Source: Candidatus Trichofilum aggregatum (lineage in GTDB: Bacteria; Chloroflexota; Anaerolineae; Promineifilales; Promineifilaceae). Taken from it: a stretch of 25,151 nt of DNA. Shown here piece by piece: positions 16,420 to 23,695 of the stretch. Both the position numbers and the translations under genes were made by a program. Positions within the stretch are counted from its first letter, which is position 1; every line of letters starts with the position of its first letter. Below the pieces are notes generated by a model that was not told where the DNA came from, did not search any database, and saw only the letters and a list, made by a program, of their open reading frames with translations. The stretch covers positions 1-25,151 of the forward strand of contig JADJUV010000084.1 of the NCBI GenBank assembly GCA_016716885.1. Reading direction: 5' to 3'.

Positions 16420-17724
16420 ATGGAAAAACAAACCGTATCTCATTCACAAAATGACACATTACTCATATTAGAGGGGCGATGGTTGACCATGGCCCGTGCG
16501 ACGTGGCTGCTGATCACAGGCGTTGGCATTGTGATGTTTGCCATTGGTGTGCGGCTTCGTTTTCAACAGCTGACCACGACTTGCACCGGCTCTGACTGTT
16601 TACGACAACAGCTTGCCCCAGAAGCGTTGCCCCGCATGGCCGAAATAGGGCTGACGCTGACCGAGTATGCCGTCCGTCAACTCATGCCAACTGTCATCTT
16701 TGCTGTGGTTTGTGTGGCCGTGGGCGCACTTATTTTTTGGCAACGTTCGCATGAGTGGATGGCGTTTATTAGCTCCCTCTGGCTTGTCACCTTTGGCCTC
16801 ACGCTGTTTGAAGAAGAGGTTCGCGCGACTGGTGCGGCGTATCCGTGGCTACAACCAGCCGCCTTCATGCTGGTTTGGCTGGGTGGTGTTATTCTGCTGC
16901 CCCTCTTCTTTTTTATTTTTCCTAACGGCCGTTTTGCCCCACGCTGGACAAAGTGGGCATGGCTCATCATCAGTGTCATCTTTGTCAGCTCTGGGACGGC
17001 GGGCGAATTATTTCCAGCCTTTAATGCAACCTTTTTAGGGTTTGCTGGTTATCTATGGTTTACGATGATGCTGGTTTGTATCGCCGTGCAATTTTATCGG
17101 TATCGCTATCTTTCAACGGTCAACGAGCGACAACAAACGAAATGGGTTATTTTTGCCTTTGCGGTGATCATCGCGGTGAATGTTACTGTGTTTTTAGCTG
17201 ACCCACTTTTTCTTGATTTTAGGGTGCAGGAAGCCGAAAATGCCGTACGTAATATCCTCGGCAGGGCCGTCTCCACCTTTGCTTTTTTGATGATCCCGCT
17301 CAGCATCGGCATTTCCATTTTGCGCCATCGTCTTTATGATATTGACGTTATCATTCGGCGCACGGTGCAGTATGGTATTGTATCGGCACTATTAGCAGTC
17401 GTTTACTTTGGCAGTATTACGTTGATTCAGGGGAGCTTAACGGTCGTTACCGACACTCAATCACCCTTCGCCATTGTCCTCTCCACCTTGCTCGTCGCCG
17501 CCCTCTTTAACCCACTGCGCCAGCGCGTGCAAGCCTTCATAGACCGCCGCTTCTACCGCCAAAAATACGATGCCCAACAAGTCCTCGCTGATTTTGCCCA
17601 AACTGCCCGCGATGAGGTAGACATGGATAAGCTCGCGGCCGCGCTCCAGTCTGTCGTTCAAGAAACCATGCAGCCCGACCAGGTTGGTATCTGGCTGCGC
17701 CCACCCCAAAACTCGAAACTCTGA
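16420..17724 (+). CDS. Kinase-less multi-pass membrane sensor, paralogue 5
   Basis: A 434-residue paralogue. The first outer loop carries C55-x4-C60 (TTCTGSDC) and APEALPRMAEIGLTLTEYAV, matching the loops of paralogues 2 and 3. The other marks are FPNGRFAPRWTKW, ERQQTKW, LYDIDVIIRRTVQYGIVSALLAVVYFG and FIDRRFYRQKYDAQQVL, then LAAALQSVVQETMQPD with a GCGGCCGC site at 17635-17642. The last residues (RPPQNSKL) run into a simple repeat. There is no output domain. It is the sensor nearest to the phosphatase gene, 84 bases ahead of it. The upstream ribosome-binding site is weak. The ATG at 16420 was kept because it gives an N-terminus like those of the other paralogues. Confidence 0.74.
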   Translation: MEKQTVSHSQNDTLLILEGRWLTMARATWLLITGVGIVMFAIGVRLRFQQLTTTCTGSDCLRQQLAPEALPRMAEIGLTLTEYAVRQLMPTVIFAVVCVAVGALIFWQRSHEWMAFISSLWLVTFGLTLFEEEVRATGAAYPWLQPAAFMLVWLGGVILLPLFFFIFPNGRFAPRWTKWAWLIISVIFVSSGTAGELFPAFNATFLGFAGYLWFTMMLVCIAVQFYRYRYLSTVNERQQTKWVIFAFAVIIAVNVTVFLADPLFLDFRVQEAENAVRNILGRAVSTFAFLMIPLSIGISILRHRLYDIDVIIRRTVQYGIVSALLAVVYFGSITLIQGSLTVVTDTQSPFAIVLSTLLVAALFNPLRQRVQAFIDRRFYRQKYDAQQVLADFAQTARDEVDMDKLAAALQSVVQETMQPDQVGIWLRPPQNSKL

Positions 17725-17763
17725 ACCCGAAACCTGAAACCTGAAACTTGAAACCTGAAACCC
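17707..17763. repeat. GAAACCT tandem short-period repeat
   Basis: Imperfect 7-base repeat of GAAACCT units across the stop codon of sensor paralogue 5 and the following gap (about seven units with slight changes). The period and unit differ from the other intergenic repeats here, but the style is the same. It encodes the last few residues of the sensor. Confidence 0.65.
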
Positions 17764-17768
17764 CATTC

Positions 17769-17786
17769 CGTAACGTTTAGCAGACG
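17769..17786 (+). promoter_or_regulatory. Recurring 18-base intergenic motif, copy D
   Basis: CGTAACGTTTAGCAGACG lies 22 bases before the start of the phosphatase gene. A partial second copy, GTAACGTTTA, sits at 17800-17809 and runs into the ATG. The two GTAACGTTTA words are 30 bases apart, close to three turns of DNA, as expected for a side-by-side binding site. It may control the partner-switching genes. Confidence 0.5.
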
Positions 17787-17808
17787 ATCATTTGATAAGG
17801 TAACGTTT

Positions 17809-19410
17809 ATGACCACATTACAAAGCTTTTGGCGCAACTTAATAGGGCGGAAGAATGAGGTAGAAGTGATGGCACAGCCCGCGGCCGCGCCCACCACCCA
17901 AATCATCCCCCTCGATCTGGATATCGCCCCCAACGATCCCTTCATCGCCTATGTGCAACACAACTCCGGGGTGCTAGATGTGGAGCAACTGCGCCTGGAA
18001 TCACCCGCTTTGCAGGCGTTACGGGAAGCGGGCGTCCGGTTGGTCGTACCGTTGGTCAGCCAGGGGGAATTGATTGGCCTCATTAACCTGGGTTCCCGTC
18101 TGAGTGAGCAGGATTATTCCAGCGATGATCGCAAACTGTTGGGCGATTTAGCGACGCAGGCGGCGCCCGCGCTGCGGGTGGCCCAATTGGTACGCCAACA
18201 GCAGTTAGAATTTGCCGAACGACAGCGCATTGAGCAGGAACTCAAGGTCGCCCGGCTGATTCAACAGACCCTTTTGCCCCAATCCCTGCCCGATATCGCC
18301 GGTTATGAGGTAACGGCCTACTATCAACCAGCTCGTGAAGTGGGTGGCGATTTTTACGATTTCATCTATTTTGAAGATGGCAAAATCGGCTTCATCGTGG
18401 CCGACGTGACCGACAAGGGCGTACCAGCCGCTCTGGTGATGGCCACGACGCGTAGCATTTTGCGTGCGGCCGCGGAGCGACTTATTTCTCCCGGTGCAGC
18501 TCTGGCTCGTACCAATGATGTGTTATGTCCTGAAATTCCACCGCGAATGTTTGTCACCTGTTTTTTCGCCGTGCTCGACCCGGCCACCGGTCATCTTACC
18601 TATGCCAATGCTGGTCACGATGTGCCCTATCGTTACACCAGCGCCGGTATTGTCGAGTTAAGAGCAACGGGGATGCCGCTGGGCCTCATGCCAGGGATGC
18701 GTTACGAGGAAAAAGAAACAACCCTGTCTCCCGGTGACTATGTGCTGCTTTACAGTGATGGTTTGGTTGAGGCCCACAATCCCGCTCGTGAAATGTTTGG
18801 CTTCCCGAAGCTACAGGCTCTCCTGGCCGATTATGCCGATGGGACAACGGTCAAAGATTTCCTGTTAGCGCAGTTGGCGACTTTTACTGGCCCCCATTGG
18901 GAGCAAGAGGATGATGTCACTTTGGTCACTTTACAATATACCGCACAACCAGAGGACGCGGCCGCGCCGTGGCAATTGCTCGAACAGTTTGAACTGGTAA
19001 GCGCCCCCGGCAACGAACGCCAGGCCATGAGCCGTGTGGCAGAAATTGTGACCGCGGCCACACTGCCGTTGACAACCAAACAGACGGATCGGCTCAAGAC
19101 GGCTGTTGCTGAAGCCACCATGAACGCCATGGAGCACGGTAACCAGTTTGATGCCAACAAGCCTACTCTGATTACTGTGGAACGGAACGCGGCCGCGCTA
19201 CGCCTCCGCATCCGTGATGAAGGCGGCGGTGGTGAACTGCCCCCCGCCGTTACCCCCGACCTGGAAGCCAAGCTGGCGGGTGAGCAATCGCCTCGTGGGT
19301 GGGGTCTATTCTTAATTCAAAACATGGTGGACGAGATGAATATCCATCGTGACGAAACCCATCACACCATCGAACTGGTGGTGAACTTTGAGGTAAAGGG
19401 AGAGGCATAA
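17809..19410 (+). CDS. Partner-switching phosphatase/anti-sigma kinase fusion: GAF-like, SpoIIE PP2C, HATPase
   Basis: A 533-residue cytoplasmic protein. Residues about 30-125 are a short GAF-like region (VVPLVSQGELIGLINLG). A helix (126-150) leads to the SpoIIE/RsbU-type PP2C phosphatase at about 165-380, with metal-site motifs GGDFYD (179-184), VADVTDKG (197-204), NAGHD (267-271), YSDGLVEA (315-322) and EQEDDV (365-370). The last part, about 390-530, is an RsbW/SpoIIAB-like HATPase kinase with N-box EATMNAMEHGN (435-445), DEGGGG (470-475) and RGWGLFLIQNM (496-506). It thus joins the two opposing enzymes that dephosphorylate and phosphorylate STAS proteins. Its stop overlaps the start of the STAS gene (TAATG), implying coupled translation. 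In many relatives the membrane sensor block is fused ahead of this GAF (from memory). Here it is on separate genes upstream. Confidence 0.9.
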   Translation: MTTLQSFWRNLIGRKNEVEVMAQPAAAPTTQIIPLDLDIAPNDPFIAYVQHNSGVLDVEQLRLESPALQALREAGVRLVVPLVSQGELIGLINLGSRLSEQDYSSDDRKLLGDLATQAAPALRVAQLVRQQQLEFAERQRIEQELKVARLIQQTLLPQSLPDIAGYEVTAYYQPAREVGGDFYDFIYFEDGKIGFIVADVTDKGVPAALVMATTRSILRAAAERLISPGAALARTNDVLCPEIPPRMFVTCFFAVLDPATGHLTYANAGHDVPYRYTSAGIVELRATGMPLGLMPGMRYEEKETTLSPGDYVLLYSDGLVEAHNPAREMFGFPKLQALLADYADGTTVKDFLLAQLATFTGPHWEQEDDVTLVTLQYTAQPEDAAAPWQLLEQFELVSAPGNERQAMSRVAEIVTAATLPLTTKQTDRLKTAVAEATMNAMEHGNQFDANKPTLITVERNAAALRLRIRDEGGGGELPPAVTPDLEAKLAGEQSPRGWGLFLIQNMVDEMNIHRDETHHTIELVVNFEVKGEA

Positions 19411-19733
19411 TGGCCGAGAAAATAGCTGACTTTGTCGCCACCGCCCGGCCTGATGGTCAGACGGCAATCATTGAACTACAAGGTGAAATTAATAACCGGG
19501 CCGATGCCGCGCTTGCGGCCGCGTACCAGGAAGCTGGTCAGTTAAACCCCACTTCCATCGTACTTGATTTCAGCCAGGTAGATTACATCAACAGCACCGG
19601 GATTGCCCTGATTGTGGGCTTGCTGGCGCAGGCTCGCGCCGCTCACCAACCTCTGGTGGCGGTCGGGCTGAGTGAACATTACCGCGAGATTTTCACCATC
19701 ACACGCCTGTCCGACTTCATGGAAATTCGCTAG
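19410..19733 (+). CDS. STAS-domain anti-sigma factor antagonist, first copy
   Basis: A 107-residue single STAS domain. The phospho-acceptor region is VDYINSTGIALIV with Ser62/Thr63 before Gly64, as in SpoIIAA/RsbV proteins. In the dephosphorylated state such proteins bind the RsbW-like kinase and free its partner, and phosphorylation reverses this. The start codon overlaps the stop of the upstream phosphatase/kinase gene by one base. GCGGCCGC at 19515-19522 encodes the Ala run in the first helix. The Ser/Thr kinase starts 15 bases downstream. It shares SEHYREIFTITRL with TEHYQQIFELTRL of the second STAS protein, so the two are likely paralogues. Confidence 0.88.
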   Translation: MAEKIADFVATARPDGQTAIIELQGEINNRADAALAAAYQEAGQLNPTSIVLDFSQVDYINSTGIALIVGLLAQARAAHQPLVAVGLSEHYREIFTITRLSDFMEIR

Positions 19734-19748
19734 GCATTTGACAACACA

Positions 19749-20630
19749 ATGATTGAAACATTGTACGATCCCATCATTCCAGTAGATGATTTCCCACCAA
19801 CCCCGTCCGCCCCACTCACGTTCAGTGGCCGCTATGAGGTATTGCACGAGCTAGGACGGGGTGGCATGGGGATGGTCTACCTGGCACGGGATAACTATCT
19901 GGAGCGAGAAGTGGCGGTGAAAGTGTTGAACCGCCACACGCTGGGCACCGAAGGCCGCACCTTATTGCTGAATGAAGCGCGTGCGGCCGCGCGGCTGAGC
20001 CATCCTAACGTCACCATGATTTTTGATGTGGGAGAGCAGGATCGCATTCCCTTTATTGTGATGGAATACGTTCCTGGCAAAACCCTGGCCGAAGCCATGC
20101 CCCGCCGCATGGATGAAGTGATTCGCCTGGCGCGCCAGCTTTGCGCTGCCCTGCACCATGCCCACCAAAAGGGCTGGTACACCGGGATGTCAAGCCGCAC
20201 AATGTGATGATCACCGCCGAAGGGGTCGCCAAGCTAATGGATTTTGGCTTGGCCCAACTGCTCGATAAACCGATGGAATCAGGTGATAGCTTTGCCGGAA
20301 CCATTGCCTACATCGCCCCAGAGCAAGCCACCGGCGAACCGATCAATCACCTGGCCGATTTGTATGGTTTGGGCGTCACCTTGTATGAAATGGCAACCGG
20401 AACCGTCCCATTTACGGGCAACAGCGCCCAGATTTTGATCAAACATATTCAGGAACCGCCCCTGCCGCCCCGTGCCGGAACAAAGCCGTGCCCCGGCTCT
20501 TAATGAACTTATTCTGCACCTTTTGCAGAAAAAGCCCGAAAACCGCCCCCAAAGTGCGGACGAAGTGGAGCAGTTGTTAGAAATCTTGAACCATCTCTAT
20601 CGTATGGAACCGCTTGAAAGGAGAGTTTAA
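19749..20630 (+). pseudogene. Hanks-type Ser/Thr protein kinase, frameshifted
   Basis: About 294 codons if frames are joined, a soluble kinase domain with no membrane helix or sensor tail. Visible motifs are the Gly loop GRGGMGMV (36-43), Lys58 in VAVKVL, IVMEYVPGKTL, the catalytic loop HRDVKPHNVM, DFGLAQ, then GTIAYIAPEQ and DLYGLGVTLYEM. Frame breaks occur at about 20176 (GGG where GGGG restores KGLVHRD) and at about 20475-20495 (one C short in GCC and in CCCC). The end then reads ALNELILHLLQKKPENRP to TAA 20628-20630. All three are single-base homopolymer losses, so sequence error is likely and the gene is probably intact. Placed between two STAS genes, it may phosphorylate a STAS protein or the phosphatase, adding a third input to the switch. 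Confidence 0.8.
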
Positions 20631-20632
20631 TC

Positions 20633-20986
20633 ATGAGTGAAACCAGTGTAACGATGACGGTGCGACCCATTAACAACCAGGCCAAAGCAATTGATATTGC
20701 TGGCGACATGACCGCGGCCGCGGAAGATATGCTCAATGAAGCGTTCGCCCAGGCCAGCCACAATGGCACGAAGGCCATCGTTCTCAACTTTAGCGATCTC
20801 TCCTACATGAACAGTTCGGGCATTGGCCTACTCGTCACCATGCTCATTCGCACCCAACGCCAAAAGCAGAAGCTCCTGGCTTATGGCCTCACCGAGCATT
20901 ATCAGCAAATTTTTGAGCTGACCCGCCTCAACGAAGCCATTGGCATTTATAGTGATGAAGCGGCCGCGTTGGGAGCCGTCAACTAG
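20633..20986 (+). CDS. STAS-domain anti-sigma factor antagonist, second copy
   Basis: A 117-residue STAS domain with LSYMNSSGIGLLV (Ser61/Ser62 before Gly63) as likely phosphorylation site. AGGAG at 20618-20622 overlaps the end of the kinase gene, and the ATG is 2 bases after its stop, so it is in the same operon. It differs from the first copy in having Ser-Ser instead of Ser-Thr at the acceptor and a ten-residue longer C-terminus with a GCGGCCGC-encoded Ala run (20960-20967). Two STAS proteins with one HATPase suggest that one is a competitor or is controlled by the Ser/Thr kinase. Confidence 0.87.
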   Translation: MSETSVTMTVRPINNQAKAIDIAGDMTAAAEDMLNEAFAQASHNGTKAIVLNFSDLSYMNSSGIGLLVTMLIRTQRQKQKLLAYGLTEHYQQIFELTRLNEAIGIYSDEAAALGAVN

Positions 20987-21010
20987 TAGTCAGTCGTCAG
21001 TAGTCAGTAC
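20983..21010. repeat. AGTAGTCAGT short-period repeat
   Basis: AGTAGTCAGTCGTC is followed directly by AGTAGTCAGTA, beginning at the stop codon of the second STAS gene. It is one of the intergenic simple-word repeats. The remaining 150 bases to the next gene show no other clear structure. Confidence 0.55.
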
Positions 21011-21167
21011 AATTCACCAATACACCCATAACCACAGGTGCGGGGAGCATCTCGATTTCGTTCAATTGCATAACCTGTTTCATGAGCTAACGTCTCAAGG
21101 GCGCGGCAAATGGTGGCTTGCCTGCTGGGGTCATATCTGGCCGCGTCCTGACTTGAAGGAGTCAAAA

Positions 21168-21944
21168 ATGAGTAGCGACAATCCTCAAAATACCCCTCGT
21201 AATGCCACTAGTTGGGCGCAACCCATGGATAAATTAGCCGTCGGTGGCGTTCCCAATAGTGCTATCAATCTGAATGTGCAGGGCCGTCGCCTGACCGGCC
21301 CTCTCCAGGGCTTCGGCCAGATGTGGCAAAAAACGTACCGTATTCGCCTCGAAGGTGTCGCCATGACCCCAACGGAACTGATCCAAACCTGGAAGGCGAA
21401 CTTCCCCCAATTTTGGCCCAAAGGCAACAACTTTTATGGGCCATTGCAGGGGGTTCAGCCCGGTGAGGTGGCCGTTTTGAACCTGTCTATGCCCGGTGGG
21501 GCCATGCTCTCCACCGGCATCCGCGTCATCTACGCCGACGACGAATCCTTCTCTTTTATGACACCGCAGGGGCACATGTTCGCCGGGATGATCACCTTCA
21601 ACGCTTATGAAGCTGATGGAATCACCGTGGTGCAAATTCAGGCCCTGATTCGCGCCAGCGACCCACTTTATGAAATGGGGTTCCGCCTGGGGGTAGGGCA
21701 CAAAATGGAAGACAAATTCTGGCATGACACCCTGCGTAACCTGGCGACCCATTTTGGGGCTACCGGGCAGGTAGAACAGAAAAACGTCTGTGTGGATAAG
21801 AGAATGCAGTGGTCAGAAGTCGGCAATGTGTGGCACAATGCCGCCATACGCACGGCGGTGTATATGCCGGTGCATCTGGTGAAGAAGCTTTTTGGTGCTA
21901 AAGGAACTCAGGGGAACTCAGGGAACTCAGGGGAACTCAGTTGA
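21168..21944 (+). CDS. Conserved hypothetical protein (possibly DUF1990/SRPBCC-like)
   Basis: A 258-residue soluble protein. The ATG at 21168 is chosen because GAAGGAG (21154-21160) lies 7 bases before it; the frame is open further upstream but reads repeat-like sequence. The body has an N-terminal segment with TYRIRLEGVAMTPTELIQTW and a middle with PGEVAVLNLSMPGGAMLSTG, then FSFMTPQGHMFAGMITF. The C-terminal ASDPLYEMGFRLGVGHKMEDKFW leads to an HFGATGQVEQKNVC segment. The alternation of strands and the MTPQGHMFAGMITF segment suggest a ligand-binding beta barrel of SRPBCC or DUF1990 type, which I hold loosely. The last 14 residues are translated from a GGAACTCAG repeat. No GCGGCCGC copy is present. 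It may belong with the desaturase-like gene downstream. Confidence 0.6.
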   Translation: MSSDNPQNTPRNATSWAQPMDKLAVGGVPNSAINLNVQGRRLTGPLQGFGQMWQKTYRIRLEGVAMTPTELIQTWKANFPQFWPKGNNFYGPLQGVQPGEVAVLNLSMPGGAMLSTGIRVIYADDESFSFMTPQGHMFAGMITFNAYEADGITVVQIQALIRASDPLYEMGFRLGVGHKMEDKFWHDTLRNLATHFGATGQVEQKNVCVDKRMQWSEVGNVWHNAAIRTAVYMPVHLVKKLFGAKGTQGNSGNSGELS

Positions 21945-21947
21945 ACT
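21903..21947. repeat. GGGAACTCAG short-period repeat
   Basis: Four to five copies of GGAACTCAG with one or two extra G residues between them, spanning the 3' end of the coding frame and its stop. The same word occurs at 11240-11270 (GGGAACTGG, GGAACTCTG, GGAACTCAG) and its complement-like GAGTTCC words at 22073-22107. The unit is shared between distant gaps. Confidence 0.65.
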
Positions 21948-22113
21948 CTTAGCCCCCAACCTTTTTTGTGGGGTGAGAAAAAAAACGGACCCGAGGCAGA
22001 GATTTTCACAGGAAAAAAGAAAGACCATCCGGGTCCACACCGGGGGGATGTTTGCTTTGAGTTTATAGGCTGGAGTTCCAAGTTCCTCTTCCTATGAGTT
22101 CCCAGGTAAAAAC

Positions 22114-23532
22114 ATGAGTGAATTTGACGCTGTTATTGTTGGTTCTGGCCCAAATGGCCTCGCGGCCGCGATCACCTTAGCGCGTGAAGGGTGGCGTGTC
22201 CTCGTGCTGGAAGGCAAAGAAACCATCGGCGGGGGGATGCGCTCCGCCGAGTTGACCCTGCCTGGGTTCATCCACGACATCTGCTCCTCCATTCATCCCC
22301 TCGGCTTAGGCTCACCCTTCTTCCGCTCCTTGCCCCTGGCCGAATTGGGGCTGGCATGGGTCCACCCCACCATTCCCCTGGCGCACCCGTTTGACGATGG
22401 GCACGCGGCCGCGCTCCATCGTTCTATTGAGCAGACAGCCGAAACATTGGGCCGGGACGCGGCCGCGTACCAACAACTCATGACCCCCCTCGTGCGCGAC
22501 TGGGAAAAGTTGATGCACGAATTTTTAGGCCCATTGCGGCCGCCGCGTTACCCCTTCGCCATGGCCCGTTTTGGTTTGAACGCCCTCTGGCCCGCCAAAA
22601 CCCTGGCCGAATGGCGGTTTCGGGATGAAAAAGCGCGTGGTTTTTTCGCGGGACTGGCGGCACACAGCATCATGCCCCTGGACTGGCTCACCACCTCAGC
22701 GTTTGGCCTCATGCTCGGCATCCTCGGCCATGCCGTCGGCTGGCCCATGCCCCAAGGCGGCACCCAACAAATCGCCAACACCCTGGCTCGCTACCTGGAA
22801 TCGCTGGGCGGGTGCATTCAAACTGGCACAATGGTTCGCTCTTTGCGCGAATTGCCCCCCGCTAAAGCCATTCTGTTAGATGTAACCCCGCGTCAGGTAC
22901 TGCACATCGCCGGAGACGAACTTCCCCCTGGTTATCGTCGCCAATTACGCAACTACCGCTATGGGCAAGGGGTCTTCAAAATAGATTACGCCCTTTCAGA
23001 GCCAATTCCCTGGCACGCGGCCGCGTGCCGCCAGGCCGGAACAGTCCATATTGGGCCAACCTTAGCCGAAATTGCCGAGGGGGAAAAAGCCATCTGGCAG
23101 GGGCAACACCCAGAGCGGCCTTATGTGTTGGTCGCTCAACACAGCCTGTTTGATCCGACTCGTGCCCCGGCAGGCCAACAAACCGCCTGGGTCTATTGCC
23201 ACGTCCCCAACGGCTCCACCACCGACATGACCCAGGTCATCGAGAACCAGATCGAACGGTTTGCCCCTGGCTTCCGCGACTGCATTCTGGCTCGTCACAC
23301 CATGACCAGCCATGAGTATCATCATTACAATCCTAACTATGTGGGGGGAGATATTAACGGCGGGGTACAAGATTGGCGACAACTATTCACCCGGCCCGTA
23401 CCACGCCTTAATCCATACACGACACCGCTCAAGAACCTTTACCTTTGTTCCTCTGCCACGCCACCGGGAGGCGGGGTGCATGGTATGTGTGGTGTCTTTG
23501 CGGCGCAGGCAACCTTAAACCGCAACAGGTGA
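22114..23532 (+). CDS. Phytoene desaturase-like NAD(P)/FAD-dependent oxidoreductase
   Basis: A 472-residue flavoprotein. The N-terminal dinucleotide-binding motif is VIVGSGPNGLAAAITLAREG followed by VLVLEGKETIGGGMRS, the hallmark of the CrtI/amine-oxidase superfamily (COG1233). Further marks are WPMPQGGTQQIANTLARYLE, the region that contacts the FAD and substrate in phytoene-desaturase-like proteins, and the C-terminal LYLCSSATPPGGGVHGMCG that closes over the flavin. Length fits the family. Members act on carotenoids or other isoprenoids or lipids, and the substrate cannot be read here. Five GCGGCCGC copies lie in the gene, one replacing part of the Gly-rich helix (GLAAAITLA). The RBS is weak (CCAGG). 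The gene is separated from the opposite-facing anti-sigma gene by a hairpin. Confidence 0.82.
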   Translation: MSEFDAVIVGSGPNGLAAAITLAREGWRVLVLEGKETIGGGMRSAELTLPGFIHDICSSIHPLGLGSPFFRSLPLAELGLAWVHPTIPLAHPFDDGHAAALHRSIEQTAETLGRDAAAYQQLMTPLVRDWEKLMHEFLGPLRPPRYPFAMARFGLNALWPAKTLAEWRFRDEKARGFFAGLAAHSIMPLDWLTTSAFGLMLGILGHAVGWPMPQGGTQQIANTLARYLESLGGCIQTGTMVRSLRELPPAKAILLDVTPRQVLHIAGDELPPGYRRQLRNYRYGQGVFKIDYALSEPIPWHAAACRQAGTVHIGPTLAEIAEGEKAIWQGQHPERPYVLVAQHSLFDPTRAPAGQQTAWVYCHVPNGSTTDMTQVIENQIERFAPGFRDCILARHTMTSHEYHHYNPNYVGGDINGGVQDWRQLFTRPVPRLNPYTTPLKNLYLCSSATPPGGGVHGMCGVFAAQATLNRNR

Positions 23533-23650
23533 CAATACCACCCGTGTTATTTCTGAACGATTCCTTTGTATGTTCCCTGGCTGGATCAAAACAAAACTGA
23601 CGGGGCTTGTCCTTGGGGCAAAAATTTCCCCGCAGACTTGTAGGGTGAGC

Positions 23651-23693
23651 CTGGCCGCTGACTGTAGGCCATTGGTGTACAGTCAGCGACCAG
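23651..23693. terminator. Hairpin between convergent genes, possible bidirectional terminator
   Basis: CTGG-C-CGCTGACTGTA (23651-23666) pairs with TACAGTCAGCG-A-CCAG (23678-23693) around an 11-base loop. That gives 15 pairs with one mismatch. It stands between a plus-strand stop at 23532 and a minus-strand stop at 23696, where a shared terminator is expected. There is no clear T run on either side, so the ending mechanism is uncertain. Confidence 0.6.
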
Positions 23694-23695
23694 GA

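Noticed and set aside
21234..21752. Minus-strand open frame of 172 codons
   Set aside because: It is a shadow of the 21168-21944 gene, with low-complexity His/Gly/Pro-rich sequence and no motif.
21945..22113. GGACCCG (21987) and CGGGTCC (22030) as a terminator
   Set aside because: The stem is only 7 bases around a 36-base loop with no T run, too weak to call.
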